DNA of 48,865 nt from Companilactobacillus hulinensis (GTDB lineage: Bacteria; Bacillota; Bacilli; Lactobacillales; Lactobacillaceae). The position numbers and the translations under genes were made by a program. Below the pieces are notes generated by a model. The model was not told the origin of the DNA, ran no database searches, and saw only the letters and a program-made list of their open reading frames with translations. The stretch spans positions 1-48,865 of the forward strand of contig NZ_RHOO01000018.1 of NCBI RefSeq assembly GCF_003946555.1. The letters are read 5' to 3'. Below, in pieces: positions 18,385 through 27,276 of this stretch. The first letter of the stretch is position 1, and each line of letters opens with the position of its first letter.

Positions 18385-21300
18385 GTGGACAGATGATCAA
18401 AAAAAAGCTATTTTCCATCATGGACATGACATATTGGTATCTGCGGCAGCTGGTTCTGGTAAGACGACAATTCTGATTGAACGAATTATTGAAATGCTGA
18501 AGCAGGGCGAAAATGTCGATAATCTGCTTGTTGCAACATTTACTGATGCTGCAGCGATGGAAATGAAGGATCGACTTGTTGCTAGAATTAAGGAACTGAC
18601 AAGTGACAAGACAATTGATCATGATTTAAAACGCCACCTTCAAGAACAGATATTCAAAGTACCAGCTGCTAATATCAGTACGCTGCATGCCTTTTGTCTG
18701 AGTATTATTAAGAAATTCTATTATGTGATCGATCTTGATCCTAATTTCAGATTGTTAAGCGATGATACTGAAAGATCAATGATTCAAGAACAGGCATTTG
18801 ATAATGTTAGAAATTATTACTATGAGAAAGACGATGAAGACTTCTTAGATTTAACTGAGAACTTTTCCAATGATCGTAGTGACGATGGATTAGTGGACGC
18901 AATTTTTAGACTTTATAATTTTGCCATTACCAATGCCAAGACGGATGAATGGTTGGACGGATTAAGCAAGGATTATCAAGTTTCTGAACCACTGAATCAA
19001 TCTGAATTCTATCAAAAACTATTCATTCCCCAATTCACCAAGACACTTGAACAAGTCATTGATACTGCACAAGCTACCATTAATTTAGCAGCCGATGATC
19101 AATTGGCCGCTAGTTTTGTACCGATATTTGAAGACTTAATTGCTCAATTGAAATCAATTCAAGAGGATATCAGTGAATTATCGTATGATGAGCTTCGTCA
19201 AAGAGTATTAAATGTCAAAATGAAGCGCGCCAAGGCCATTAAAGCCACAGATAAAGAGGGTATGGATACTAGTGTTCTAGAGTCTATTCAAGCCACAAAG
19301 ACGGCCTTATCCAAGCAATTATCAACGGATATCATCAATAACTTCTTCTTGCAGACTGAGGAAGATACGATTACGACAATGAAGAATGCTTCCAAGTTGA
19401 TTACTAAACTTGTTGAAGTTGAGCATCGTTTTATGAAGGAATTCTCCAAAATAAAACTTGATAATCACGCTCTTGATTTCAATGATTTGGAACATAAAGC
19501 TGTTCAGATCCTATCTTCTAGTGTTGATGACCGTATGGTTGCCCTTAATTATTATCAGAACAAATTTCACGAAATCATGATCGATGAATATCAGGATGTT
19601 AATGCCATGCAAGAAAATATCATTCAACTATTATCCAATGATGATAATCATATCTTCATGGTAGGTGACATTAAGCAATCTATTTACGGATTCAGACAGG
19701 CTGCACCGTATATCTTTGCCCATAAGTATGAAGAGTTCCAAAAAGATGATAATCCTGATGAACTGATCAATTTATCGATGAACTTCAGGTCGTCGGGGTC
19801 TGTTGATGATTTTGTCAATGCAATTTTTACAAAGATATTTGATAAAAGCATCGGTGATATTGACTATGATGAGAATTCTAAATTGATTGAGGGAACTAAC
19901 TTTTCTAGTGATGTTGATACAAGTAACGAAATGTATGTCTTGAGTCGCGATGAAAATGTGAATGCCGTGACTAAGCGTCAGAGTCAAATTGAGTTTGCGG
20001 CAAAGCGTATCAAGGACTTAATTGAATCCAAGTTTCAAATATTTGATAATAAGCGTCAAATTACCAGAGATATAAAATATTCTGATATTGCTATTCTTTC
20101 TCGGACTAAAAATAACAATACTGACTTGATCTCGTACTTTGCCAAAGCTGAAATTCCATTGATGGTCACTGACGCCCAGAATTATTTCCAAACAACGGAA
20201 TTACAGATTATGATGGCGATGCTTCAAATCGTTGATAATCCACGTCAAGATATTCCATTGGTTGCTGTTTTACGTTCGCCAATCGTTGGATTAAACGAAG
20301 AAGATTTAGCACAGATTCGTCTCGCCGATAAGTCAGATGATTATTTGACTGCGATGGAGGCTTATCTTGCTCAAGAGTCATCTGATGTATCGCTTGTCAA
20401 TAAGATCAAGACGTTCTTCATTCAGTTAGAGACGTATCGTGACTTTTCTAATAAAAATAGTATTGCCAGATTGATTTGGAAGATTTATCAAGAGACTGGA
20501 TTGTTGGAGTATGTATCAGGGATGCCTGGTGGTAAGCAACGTGCAGCTAATCTACATGCTTTGTATCAGCGAGCTAGCTCATATGAAGAGACAAATTTAA
20601 AGGGTCTACATCAATTTATTGATTTTATCCAGCGAATGGAAAAAATGGATAAAGACCTTTCTCAGCCTAATAGTGTTGAAGCCGTTGATGATACTGTTAA
20701 AGTTATGACGGTCCATGCTAGTAAAGGTTTGGAATTTCCAATTGTGTTGTTCCTAGATATTAGTCATGGCTTCAATGATATGGATTATACGGGTGATACT
20801 TTATTTGATGTTGATCTAGGGTTAGGAATAACCGTTTTGAATACTGAAACAAGAGTTGCAGTTCATTCAATTCAACGTGCGTTGATTGCGGACAAGAAAA
20901 AAGTAGCCACAGTTTCCGAAGAAATGCGACTACTATACGTTGCCTTGACTCGTGCTAAACAGAAATTGATCATGATTGGGTTTGAAAAAGATACTGATAA
21001 GTTGCTCAATAAGTGGGATCAAATCTCTGTTCAAGATAATGGTGTAATAGATGAAGCCTCTAGATTAGGCGCAAAGAGTTATCAGAATTTAATTGGAATG
21101 AGTACTTTGAATATTAATGATAGAGTGCAAAATGCTGATGACTACACAAATGATGCAGCACATGTTACTTTACGAATTGTCAATGAAACTGATAATCCGA
21201 CAATTACTTCTGATAACGATACTAAAGAAGTTGAGTCACAAGAGGTATCAAAACGATTCAAAGACGCCGTTGACCATATTCTTAACTTTAAATATCAGCA

Positions 21301-22006
21301 TCAAGAAGCTGTCGAAACAACCGCTTATCAATCTGTGTCAGATATCAAAGGACTATTCTCAGATCCCGATGATGATAATATGGGAACTGATCTGTTGTCA
21401 GATAAAGGAAAGTACATCAAAGAAAGTTTTGCTAAACCGAAATTCTTAAATGAAACAAAAAATGTCTCTTCAGCTGAAGTAGGTAGTGCCACGCACTTGT
21501 TGCTGCAAAAAATTGATATCAGTAGTGTTCCTACGAAAGAGTCTTTTGAAAAGCTATTGGATGTTGCTGTCAATGAAGGAACGATAACTGATCAAGTAGC
21601 TAAAAGAATCGATTTAAAGAGTTTGGCCAACTTCTATCAAAGTGAATTGGGTGCGACAATTGTTGATCATTATGATAATGTTTCTCGTGAATTTCCATTT
21701 TCTGTTTTGATGCCAGCAAAAAGGTTATTTAAAAATTCAAGAAATAGTGATTATGATGATGATAAGATTTTGGTTCATGGTATCATTGATGGAGTGATTG
21801 AATTAGAGGACAGTATAATTCTCTTTGACTACAAAACTGATGATGTTAATTCAGAGAATATTAACCAAAAGATTGATAATTATTCTGGTCAGTTGAATTT
21901 ATATGCTCAGGCGATTTCTGTTATTCGTCATAAGCCTGTTAAAGAAAAATATCTATACTTTTTGAAAATTAATCAAGCAGTAAATTTAAGTAAAAATAAT
22001 AACTAG
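18377..22006 (+). CDS. rexA: ATP-dependent helicase/nuclease subunit A (RexA/AddA)
   Basis: This is the helicase and second nuclease of RexAB, acting on double-strand breaks. It has about 1209 residues. Superfamily 1 motifs are in order: Walker A SAAAGSGKTTILIERI (about 22-37), motif Ia ATFTDAAAMEMKDR, motif II MIDEYQDVN, motif III VGDIKQSIYGFRQA, motif V TVHASKGLEFPIV and motif VI MRLLYVALTRAKQKL. The C-terminal nuclease contains EVGSATHLLLQ, GIIDGVIE and FDYKTD. ATG 18377 follows GGAAGGAG at a good distance and overlaps rexB by 8 bases; the open frame up to 18347 is not needed. dinG follows after 17 bases. Confidence 0.96.
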   Translation: MPEWTDDQKKAIFHHGHDILVSAAAGSGKTTILIERIIEMLKQGENVDNLLVATFTDAAAMEMKDRLVARIKELTSDKTIDHDLKRHLQEQIFKVPAANISTLHAFCLSIIKKFYYVIDLDPNFRLLSDDTERSMIQEQAFDNVRNYYYEKDDEDFLDLTENFSNDRSDDGLVDAIFRLYNFAITNAKTDEWLDGLSKDYQVSEPLNQSEFYQKLFIPQFTKTLEQVIDTAQATINLAADDQLAASFVPIFEDLIAQLKSIQEDISELSYDELRQRVLNVKMKRAKAIKATDKEGMDTSVLESIQATKTALSKQLSTDIINNFFLQTEEDTITTMKNASKLITKLVEVEHRFMKEFSKIKLDNHALDFNDLEHKAVQILSSSVDDRMVALNYYQNKFHEIMIDEYQDVNAMQENIIQLLSNDDNHIFMVGDIKQSIYGFRQAAPYIFAHKYEEFQKDDNPDELINLSMNFRSSGSVDDFVNAIFTKIFDKSIGDIDYDENSKLIEGTNFSSDVDTSNEMYVLSRDENVNAVTKRQSQIEFAAKRIKDLIESKFQIFDNKRQITRDIKYSDIAILSRTKNNNTDLISYFAKAEIPLMVTDAQNYFQTTELQIMMAMLQIVDNPRQDIPLVAVLRSPIVGLNEEDLAQIRLADKSDDYLTAMEAYLAQESSDVSLVNKIKTFFIQLETYRDFSNKNSIARLIWKIYQETGLLEYVSGMPGGKQRAANLHALYQRASSYEETNLKGLHQFIDFIQRMEKMDKDLSQPNSVEAVDDTVKVMTVHASKGLEFPIVLFLDISHGFNDMDYTGDTLFDVDLGLGITVLNTETRVAVHSIQRALIADKKKVATVSEEMRLLYVALTRAKQKLIMIGFEKDTDKLLNKWDQISVQDNGVIDEASRLGAKSYQNLIGMSTLNINDRVQNADDYTNDAAHVTLRIVNETDNPTITSDNDTKEVESQEVSKRFKDAVDHILNFKYQHQEAVETTAYQSVSDIKGLFSDPDDDNMGTDLLSDKGKYIKESFAKPKFLNETKNVSSAEVGSATHLLLQKIDISSVPTKESFEKLLDVAVNEGTITDQVAKRIDLKSLANFYQSELGATIVDHYDNVSREFPFSVLMPAKRLFKNSRNSDYDDDKILVHGIIDGVIELEDSIILFDYKTDDVNSENINQKIDNYSGQLNLYAQAISVIRHKPVKEKYLYFLKINQAVNLSKNNN

Positions 22007-22023
22007 ATTAGTGGTGAACTATA

Positions 22024-24828
22024 TTGAAAAATTCCTACGCTGTTGTCGATCTCGAGACAACCAATGCTAACTGGCATGACAACGGGCGTATTATTCAATT
22101 TGGCTGTGCACTTATTGAAGACGGTAAAATCGTTAAGATCTACAATCAAAAAATCAATCCAGAGGTGCCAATTCCAAGTAGAATTACAGCTCTAACAGGA
22201 TTGAGCGATGAAGATGTTAAGGATTCGCCAACTTTTGAAGAAATGGCACCAAAGATTTTTAAATTACTCAAAAACAAAGTGTTTATTGCTCACAATGTAA
22301 ATTTTGACTTGACCTTTCTTAATCGAGAATTTAGTCGAATCGGTATGAATGAACTAAATATCAAAGCAATTGATACAGTTGAGTTGTCACAAATTTTATT
22401 TCCAACTATCAGTAGTTACAAACTGCAGGATCTGACAGGATATTTGAGTATCCAGCATGATAATCCACACAGTGCCGATAGTGATGCCTTGGTAACGGCT
22501 AAATTATTTTTGATAATCATTAAACGACTTCAACAGTTGCCTATTCAAACGTTGAAGTTATTAGCTGATTTCGGAAAAGATACTCTTCGTGAAACAAACT
22601 TGGTATTTAAGATCGTCAGAGATGAAATTGAGAGTAAAAATAATATTCTTCCTGATTATCTGTACGAGAAAAATGGACTGATTTTGCGTAAAAAAGACTT
22701 CCATATTGCTGAAAAGATCGATAATAGTTCGAAATATCCAGAGACAAAAAAAGAGAAACAGGACAAGTTGAAGGGTATTCTTGATTATCGTAAAAATCAG
22801 GCAAAGTTGATGGACGATATCTACCAAACTAGTCAACATCGAAATAAACATAAAAAATGGAATCTGATTGAAGCTCCAACTGGTTCCGGTAAGACATTAG
22901 GTTATTTGTTACCACTGTCATATGTTGTAAATAATAATCAAAAATTAGTGATTGCGACCACAACTAAGGTTTTGCAGCAACAAATTATCGAGCAATCGAT
23001 ACCGTTATTGAATCAGGTTACTGGTAACAGTTATCATGCTGAAGTTGTCAAAAGCAGTTATAACTTCATTGACTTAGACAGATTTTATGAGGCTTTGGAC
23101 AATTATAAGATGCATAGCCATACAGCAATTTTAAAAATGAAGATTATTGTTTGGTTAACGATGACTACGACTGGTGATTTGAGTGAATTACATTTGACCA
23201 ATTACAACAGTCCCTTGTTTACAATTATCAGACATCGAGGTGAACAGAAGAGTAATACTTTGTTTAGTCAAGATGATTTCTGGGCATATCAACAGAATCG
23301 TTATCAGGAGTCGCTTATTTTGGTGACTAATCAGTCATATTTGGCGAGAAACCTTGATAGTAGTATTTGGGGTGGAAATTCATACTTAGTTGTTGACGAG
23401 GCTAATCACTTCGCAAATGGCTTGAGGGATGTTGCCTCACCAAATGTCGATTTTCTGAGGTTGAATGAATATGTCAGAAAGATCAGTGATATTCTTTATC
23501 AAAACAGAGTTACTCTACGGTATGCATTCACTGAAGTAACTACACAATTGTGGAACTACCAGGATCTTCAAGATATGGAAAACCACTTTCAAGCAGTCGA
23601 TGAATTGATGCAGCGACTTGAATTCAATATTTTTGAGAATTATGTTCAAGATAATGTTTCTTTCAAAGACAGAGAACAGTTTGTCTCAATTATCGATAGT
23701 CAACAGAATTTCGGACAAGATAACTCTGAACTGGTTGATTTATTATCAGACTTGATAGTTGAGTTGTCGTTGATAGTTAATCGAATAGATACTTTATTTG
23801 ATCAATATAATTTCCAGAAGAATTTCATATCAGTCGAATTATCCAAGGTCATTTCTAATTTGATTATTGAAAATAGTAAATTACGTGGGACATTGGGTAA
23901 TTTGGATGAGCTTTTGCAATCGCTGCAAGGTGCAAAGAGTGAATTTGGACTTCAAATTGAAATGCGTGATTATTATGAACCGAATACAATGAAGATCAGT
24001 TGGCGGCAATTTAATATTAAGAGTTTGATTGATCAGGTTACTGACAGATTCAGTCAAATTGTTGCTATCGGTGCCGCAATTACCATTCAGAAGGATTTTT
24101 CACACTTCATAATGGATCTTCAATTAGATGAAGAACAAATCAATCAGATGAAGATTTTGCCTGACTCAAATAACATGGCAAAAAATGCCAAGATTTATTT
24201 GCCTGATGATATTCCTGATATCGCTACATTAGATAATGATGAATACTTTGACATGATCACTCGTTATATTGTTGAAGTTTTGGACAATATGGATCGTCAG
24301 ACAATGATCTTATTTAATTCATTGAATACTTTAAGCAAAGTATATGAACGATTAATGGATACTGATGTTAAAGAAAAGTGGGAGATCCTAGCTCAAGGGG
24401 TCACTGGCACGAATGAGAAAATCAAGAAACGCTTTGCCATTGGCAAGAGATCTGTTCTTCTTGGCGCCAATTCTTTCTGGGAAGGGGTCGATTTCCCTAA
24501 CAAGATGCTAGAGATCCTAATCGTAACCAGAATCCCATTTGAATCACCAGAACAACCTGACGTAAAAATTAGACAAGATATTCTGCGTGAGCGTGGTTTG
24601 AATATTTTTAAGGCTGATGCATTGCCTAAAGCGATATTGCAATTACGTCAGGGCCTGGGCCGATTGGTTAGAAGTCCAGAGGATAAAGGTGTAATTTTAT
24701 TGTTGGACAATCGTATTTTGACAAAGAATTATGGAAAAGAAATTCTTAATTCGTTGCCAAAAGGATTACCGCTTATCAATGAAAACATCGATTTGATTAA
24801 GAAAGATATAAATGAATTTTTGAATTAG
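22024..24828 (+). CDS. dinG: DinG-type protein: DnaQ-like 3'-5' exonuclease fused to helicase-like domain
   Basis: This protein of 934 residues is typical of Firmicutes DinG. Residues 1-165 are a DEDD exonuclease: AVVDLETTN, FIAHNVNFDLTFL, and HSADSDALVTAKL. The rest is an XPD-like superfamily 2 fold with Walker A EAPTGSGKTLGYLLPL, a DEAH-type box VVDEANHF, NSFWEGVDFP and LRQGLGRLVRSPEDKG. There are no cysteines outside the exonuclease domain, so the iron-sulfur cluster of E. coli DinG is absent. In Staphylococcus the equivalent acts mainly as an exonuclease. The start is TTG with GGTG 9 bases upstream. It is third in rexB-rexA-dinG, probably cotranscribed for DNA repair. Confidence 0.93.
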   Translation: MKNSYAVVDLETTNANWHDNGRIIQFGCALIEDGKIVKIYNQKINPEVPIPSRITALTGLSDEDVKDSPTFEEMAPKIFKLLKNKVFIAHNVNFDLTFLNREFSRIGMNELNIKAIDTVELSQILFPTISSYKLQDLTGYLSIQHDNPHSADSDALVTAKLFLIIIKRLQQLPIQTLKLLADFGKDTLRETNLVFKIVRDEIESKNNILPDYLYEKNGLILRKKDFHIAEKIDNSSKYPETKKEKQDKLKGILDYRKNQAKLMDDIYQTSQHRNKHKKWNLIEAPTGSGKTLGYLLPLSYVVNNNQKLVIATTTKVLQQQIIEQSIPLLNQVTGNSYHAEVVKSSYNFIDLDRFYEALDNYKMHSHTAILKMKIIVWLTMTTTGDLSELHLTNYNSPLFTIIRHRGEQKSNTLFSQDDFWAYQQNRYQESLILVTNQSYLARNLDSSIWGGNSYLVVDEANHFANGLRDVASPNVDFLRLNEYVRKISDILYQNRVTLRYAFTEVTTQLWNYQDLQDMENHFQAVDELMQRLEFNIFENYVQDNVSFKDREQFVSIIDSQQNFGQDNSELVDLLSDLIVELSLIVNRIDTLFDQYNFQKNFISVELSKVISNLIIENSKLRGTLGNLDELLQSLQGAKSEFGLQIEMRDYYEPNTMKISWRQFNIKSLIDQVTDRFSQIVAIGAAITIQKDFSHFIMDLQLDEEQINQMKILPDSNNMAKNAKIYLPDDIPDIATLDNDEYFDMITRYIVEVLDNMDRQTMILFNSLNTLSKVYERLMDTDVKEKWEILAQGVTGTNEKIKKRFAIGKRSVLLGANSFWEGVDFPNKMLEILIVTRIPFESPEQPDVKIRQDILRERGLNIFKADALPKAILQLRQGLGRLVRSPEDKGVILLLDNRILTKNYGKEILNSLPKGLPLINENIDLIKKDINEFLN

Positions 24829-24890
24829 ATGAAAAGTTGATATACTATTGTTGCTGTATTATTTCAGTTAACTAAGGTAAAGGAAAAATT

Positions 24891-25370
24891 ATGAATAGAA
24901 GCACAAAAATTTTATTGGCTATATCCATTGTTGCGTTGGTGATCGTTTCAGCGTTGACGTTCGTGAGTCTTTCTGCATCTCCCAATTCGAGTGCGAAGTC
25001 ACAGGCAAATGATATTGCAAAAGAAAAAGCGGGTATTGTTCAAGATGATTATTTTGGCAATTTCACTCGCAAAAAGCAGTATTATTCAGTTGGTGGTCTG
25101 ACTAAGAACAATAAATATCGCTACGTTATCATTGATGCTAAAAGTGGTAAAACCAAAACTGTTGATTTAAATGATGCACCTGTTCGTAAGAATGTAGTCC
25201 AAGGAGTTGCCGATCGATATAGTGCTACTAAGATATTGCACATTAATCTTGGTATGTATAAAGGTAAACCTACTTGGGAAGTAGCCTTCAAGAATAAGAA
25301 GGGTATGATTGGCTATAACTTAGTTGATTTTCGTTCGGGCAAGAGCATTCAAATTATTAACAATATTTAG
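24891..25370 (+). CDS. ypmB: YpmB/TseB-like membrane-anchored protein (DUF5590)
   Basis: This 159-residue protein has one N-terminal membrane helix (about 7-29) and an extracellular part with two cystatin-like repeats (around KQYYSVGGLTKNNKYRYVII and KPTWEVAFKNKKGMIGYNLV). B. subtilis YpmB, renamed TseB, is the same size and topology, lies downstream of dinG and affects cell-wall elongation through PBP2A. The identification rests on topology, length, position and pattern. The start follows AAAGGA. A hairpin terminator lies 14 bases past the stop, so the gene ends its own unit before the repeat region. Confidence 0.8.
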   Translation: MNRSTKILLAISIVALVIVSALTFVSLSASPNSSAKSQANDIAKEKAGIVQDDYFGNFTRKKQYYSVGGLTKNNKYRYVIIDAKSGKTKTVDLNDAPVRKNVVQGVADRYSATKILHINLGMYKGKPTWEVAFKNKKGMIGYNLVDFRSGKSIQIINNI

Positions 25371-25383
25371 AAATTAAATCAGT

Positions 25384-25416
25384 ACGTTATTTACTTGGCA
25401 AATAGCGTTCTTTTTT
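25384..25416 (+). terminator. Terminator after ypmB
   Basis: ACGTTATTT (25384-25392) pairs with AAATAGCGT (25400-25408), with one G-T pair, followed by C and six T. It ends the ypmB unit. Confidence 0.8.
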
Positions 25417-25420
25417 ATTA

Positions 25421-25917
25421 GTTGTTTTGTTGCCTCCGATTGAAAGTAATCGAACCTGCTGTGCGGACCGATTTCAGCCGAGGTCTGAAATCTCACTTTT
25501 GAACTCCGCGTAACCCGCAGATTTCAAAAGATGTCCTGTGCTGTAAGAACGGAAAAACACCGTTCAACACCACTGCCACTGCTGGTTCAATCACTCTCAA
25601 TCTCCGGATTAGTAGTATTGGCTTGAAGCTGTACTTGAAGGATAGGTAAATTGTTATTCTATTTTTAAGTAAATATTAATCTGTTTGAGAATACATACTG
25701 ACTTGTATTTAATGAATTTGCGCTGGAGATTATAAAATATTTTATCAGCTGTGAAGGTGGCGTTAGGACGGTGATTTTCCGTTCTTACGGCACGGGACGA
25801 CTTTGGAGATTTGCGAAGCAAAGCTTCAAAGCGAGACTTCAGACCGTCTTTCAGGCTGAAGCCGTTCCCCGCAGCAGGTAAAATATTTTATAATCGGAAG
25901 CAACAATAATAACAACC
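25421..25917. repeat. Large imperfect inverted repeat filling the ypmB-dnaD gap
   Basis: This stretch of about 500 bases has no gene. Left arm 25421-25584 aligns along its length, in inverse orientation, with right arm 25746-25917. Shared blocks include TTGC(C/T)TCCGATT, ACCTGCTG, TTCAGCC, GTCTGAA, and an identical 14-base block GTAAGAACGGAAAA (25543-25556, reverse complement at 25775-25788). The arms are richer in GC than their surroundings and have many small hairpins. The roughly 160 bases between them are AT-rich. It may be two copies of a small non-coding mobile element (MITE-like) or a structured RNA or DNA site. Gene order elsewhere often has asnS at this place; it is absent here. Confidence 0.8.
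25733..25891. repeat. 13-bp direct repeat bounding the right-hand repeat copy
   Basis: TAAAATATTTTAT occurs at 25733-25745 and 25879-25891, exactly flanking the right-hand copy of the intergenic element. The core TAAAATATTTTA is itself a palindrome. The copies could be a target duplication left by insertion, or short terminal sites of the element. The left-hand copy does not have them. Confidence 0.6.
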
Positions 25918-25955
25918 ACAAACATTTAATAAGATTTTTGAAAGAAGTGAAATTA

Positions 25956-26579
25956 ATGGACGAAACTACATTTGAACAATTTTTGTCTAGTGGAAGTACC
26001 AGTTTAAGTAATTTAGTTTTGCAGAACTATAGTAAATTAGGCATGACAGAAAAAGATTTGATAATCTATTTAGAATTATCAATGTATGCTCAAAAAGGAA
26101 TTCAATTTCCAATGGCTTCTAATCTTGCTGAAGACACTGGTATGGACGAAGCAACTATCTATACTATTATTCAAGGCTTGATTAAATTAGGGATAATTGA
26201 ACTGAAAACGGTTATCGAGCATCACCAACAACGTGACATATATGAACTAACACCGATTTTTAAACGTCTCCAAGTTCTATTGAAGCAAGAGACAGAATCA
26301 AATCAAAAATCTAAATTGATGTCTGATACTGAGGAATTATTCAAAAAAATTGAGGTGGAATTTGGTCGTCCAATTTCTCCAATTGAACAAGATCAAGTAC
26401 ATCAATGGATCGACGATGATCACTATTCAATTGAATTGATTGAATTGGCTCTTAGAGAAGCTATTTTGAATCAAGCATATTCGATGAAATACATGGATAG
26501 GATCCTTATAAGTTGGGAAAAGAGTAATATTAAGTCAGCGGAACAACTCCAAGAAAGAAGAAGAAAGCTGGGTTACTAA
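25956..26579 (+). CDS. dnaD: DNA replication initiation/restart protein DnaD
   Basis: DnaD helps load the replicative helicase at the origin and at stalled forks, with DnaA or PriA and DnaB/DnaI. The protein has about 207 residues. The N-terminal winged helix covers about 15-100 (TEKDLIIYLELSMYAQKG to GLIKLGIIELKT). The C-terminal DnaB_2 domain has the conserved end YMDRILISWEKSNIKSAEQ, the YxxxIxxxWxxxNI motif that binds single-strand DNA. ATG 25956 follows GAAAGAAGTG; a TTG at 25938 is in frame but unlikely. The stop codon overlaps the nth start (TAATG). dnaD-nth linkage is conserved in Firmicutes. Confidence 0.93.
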   Translation: MDETTFEQFLSSGSTSLSNLVLQNYSKLGMTEKDLIIYLELSMYAQKGIQFPMASNLAEDTGMDEATIYTIIQGLIKLGIIELKTVIEHHQQRDIYELTPIFKRLQVLLKQETESNQKSKLMSDTEELFKKIEVEFGRPISPIEQDQVHQWIDDDHYSIELIELALREAILNQAYSMKYMDRILISWEKSNIKSAEQLQERRRKLGY

Positions 26580-27232
26580 TGTTAAAAGATGATCAGATTG
26601 TATGGGCAATCAAACAAATGGAAGAAGATATCGGTCCGGTTGGACCGTCATTGGATTCTAGGACACCTTTTCAATACCTTGTGTCAGTCATTTTGAGCGC
26701 ACAAGCTACAGACGTATCTGTCAATAAAGTCACACCTATTTTATTTGCGAAATATCCTGATCCTAAGGATTTGATGAATGCGAATGTTGAAGATGTTGAA
26801 CAGATAATTAAGAGTGTTGGATTATTTCATAACAAAGCTCGTAATATTATCAAGACAGCTAAAATAGTTCATGAGGAATTGAATGATGTTGTGCCAACCG
26901 ATAGAGCAGGGATCATGGCATTACCTGGTGCAGGTAGAAAAACGGCAAATGTTGTTTTGAGTGATGTATTCAATGAGCCAACATTTGCGGTTGATACTCA
27001 CGTATCCGCAATTTCTAAGAGATTACACTTTGTAGATCAGAAGGCTACACCATTACAAGTCGAGAACAAAATTGTAGGTGTTATGAAGTCAGAAGAGCTC
27101 CATAGAGCTCATCATACGATGATTGAGTATGGACGTAAGTATTCAATGAAATTGGCTCCTGACAAAGAAATATGTCAATTGATTATTGACTGTGACAAAT
27201 TGAATGAAGAGAACGAAGCAGAATTTGAGTAA
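26579..27232 (+). CDS. nth: Endonuclease III
   Basis: This is a base-excision repair glycosylase and AP lyase for oxidised pyrimidines. At 217 residues it is full length. The helix-hairpin-helix is LPGAGRKTANVVLSD (about 112-126) with the catalytic Lys, and the catalytic Asp is in FAVDTHV. The C-terminal iron-sulfur loop (C-x6-C-x2-C-x5-C in E. coli) reads YSMKLAPDKEICQLIIDC: the first two Cys are Ser and Lys and only the last two remain, so a normal [4Fe-4S] cluster cannot form. The ATG overlaps the dnaD stop. A bidirectional terminator follows at once. Confidence 0.94.
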   Translation: MLKDDQIVWAIKQMEEDIGPVGPSLDSRTPFQYLVSVILSAQATDVSVNKVTPILFAKYPDPKDLMNANVEDVEQIIKSVGLFHNKARNIIKTAKIVHEELNDVVPTDRAGIMALPGAGRKTANVVLSDVFNEPTFAVDTHVSAISKRLHFVDQKATPLQVENKIVGVMKSEELHRAHHTMIEYGRKYSMKLAPDKEICQLIIDCDKLNEENEAEFE

Positions 27233-27276
27233 AAAAAGATCGAAACCAGTTTTTAAAATTGGTTTCGATCTTTTTT
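27233..27276. terminator. Bidirectional terminator between nth and pbp1A
   Basis: GATCGAAACCA (27238-27248) pairs with TGGTTTCGATC (27260-27270). There is an A-run before it and a T-run after it, so it works for nth on the plus strand and pbp1A on the minus strand. The pbp1A stop codon lies in the terminal T-run. Confidence 0.9.

Noticed and set aside
25421-25917. Riboswitch or T-box for dnaD
   Set aside because: I see no T-box, SAM, lysine or other known riboswitch core. The inverse duplication of the two arms is better explained as a repeat.
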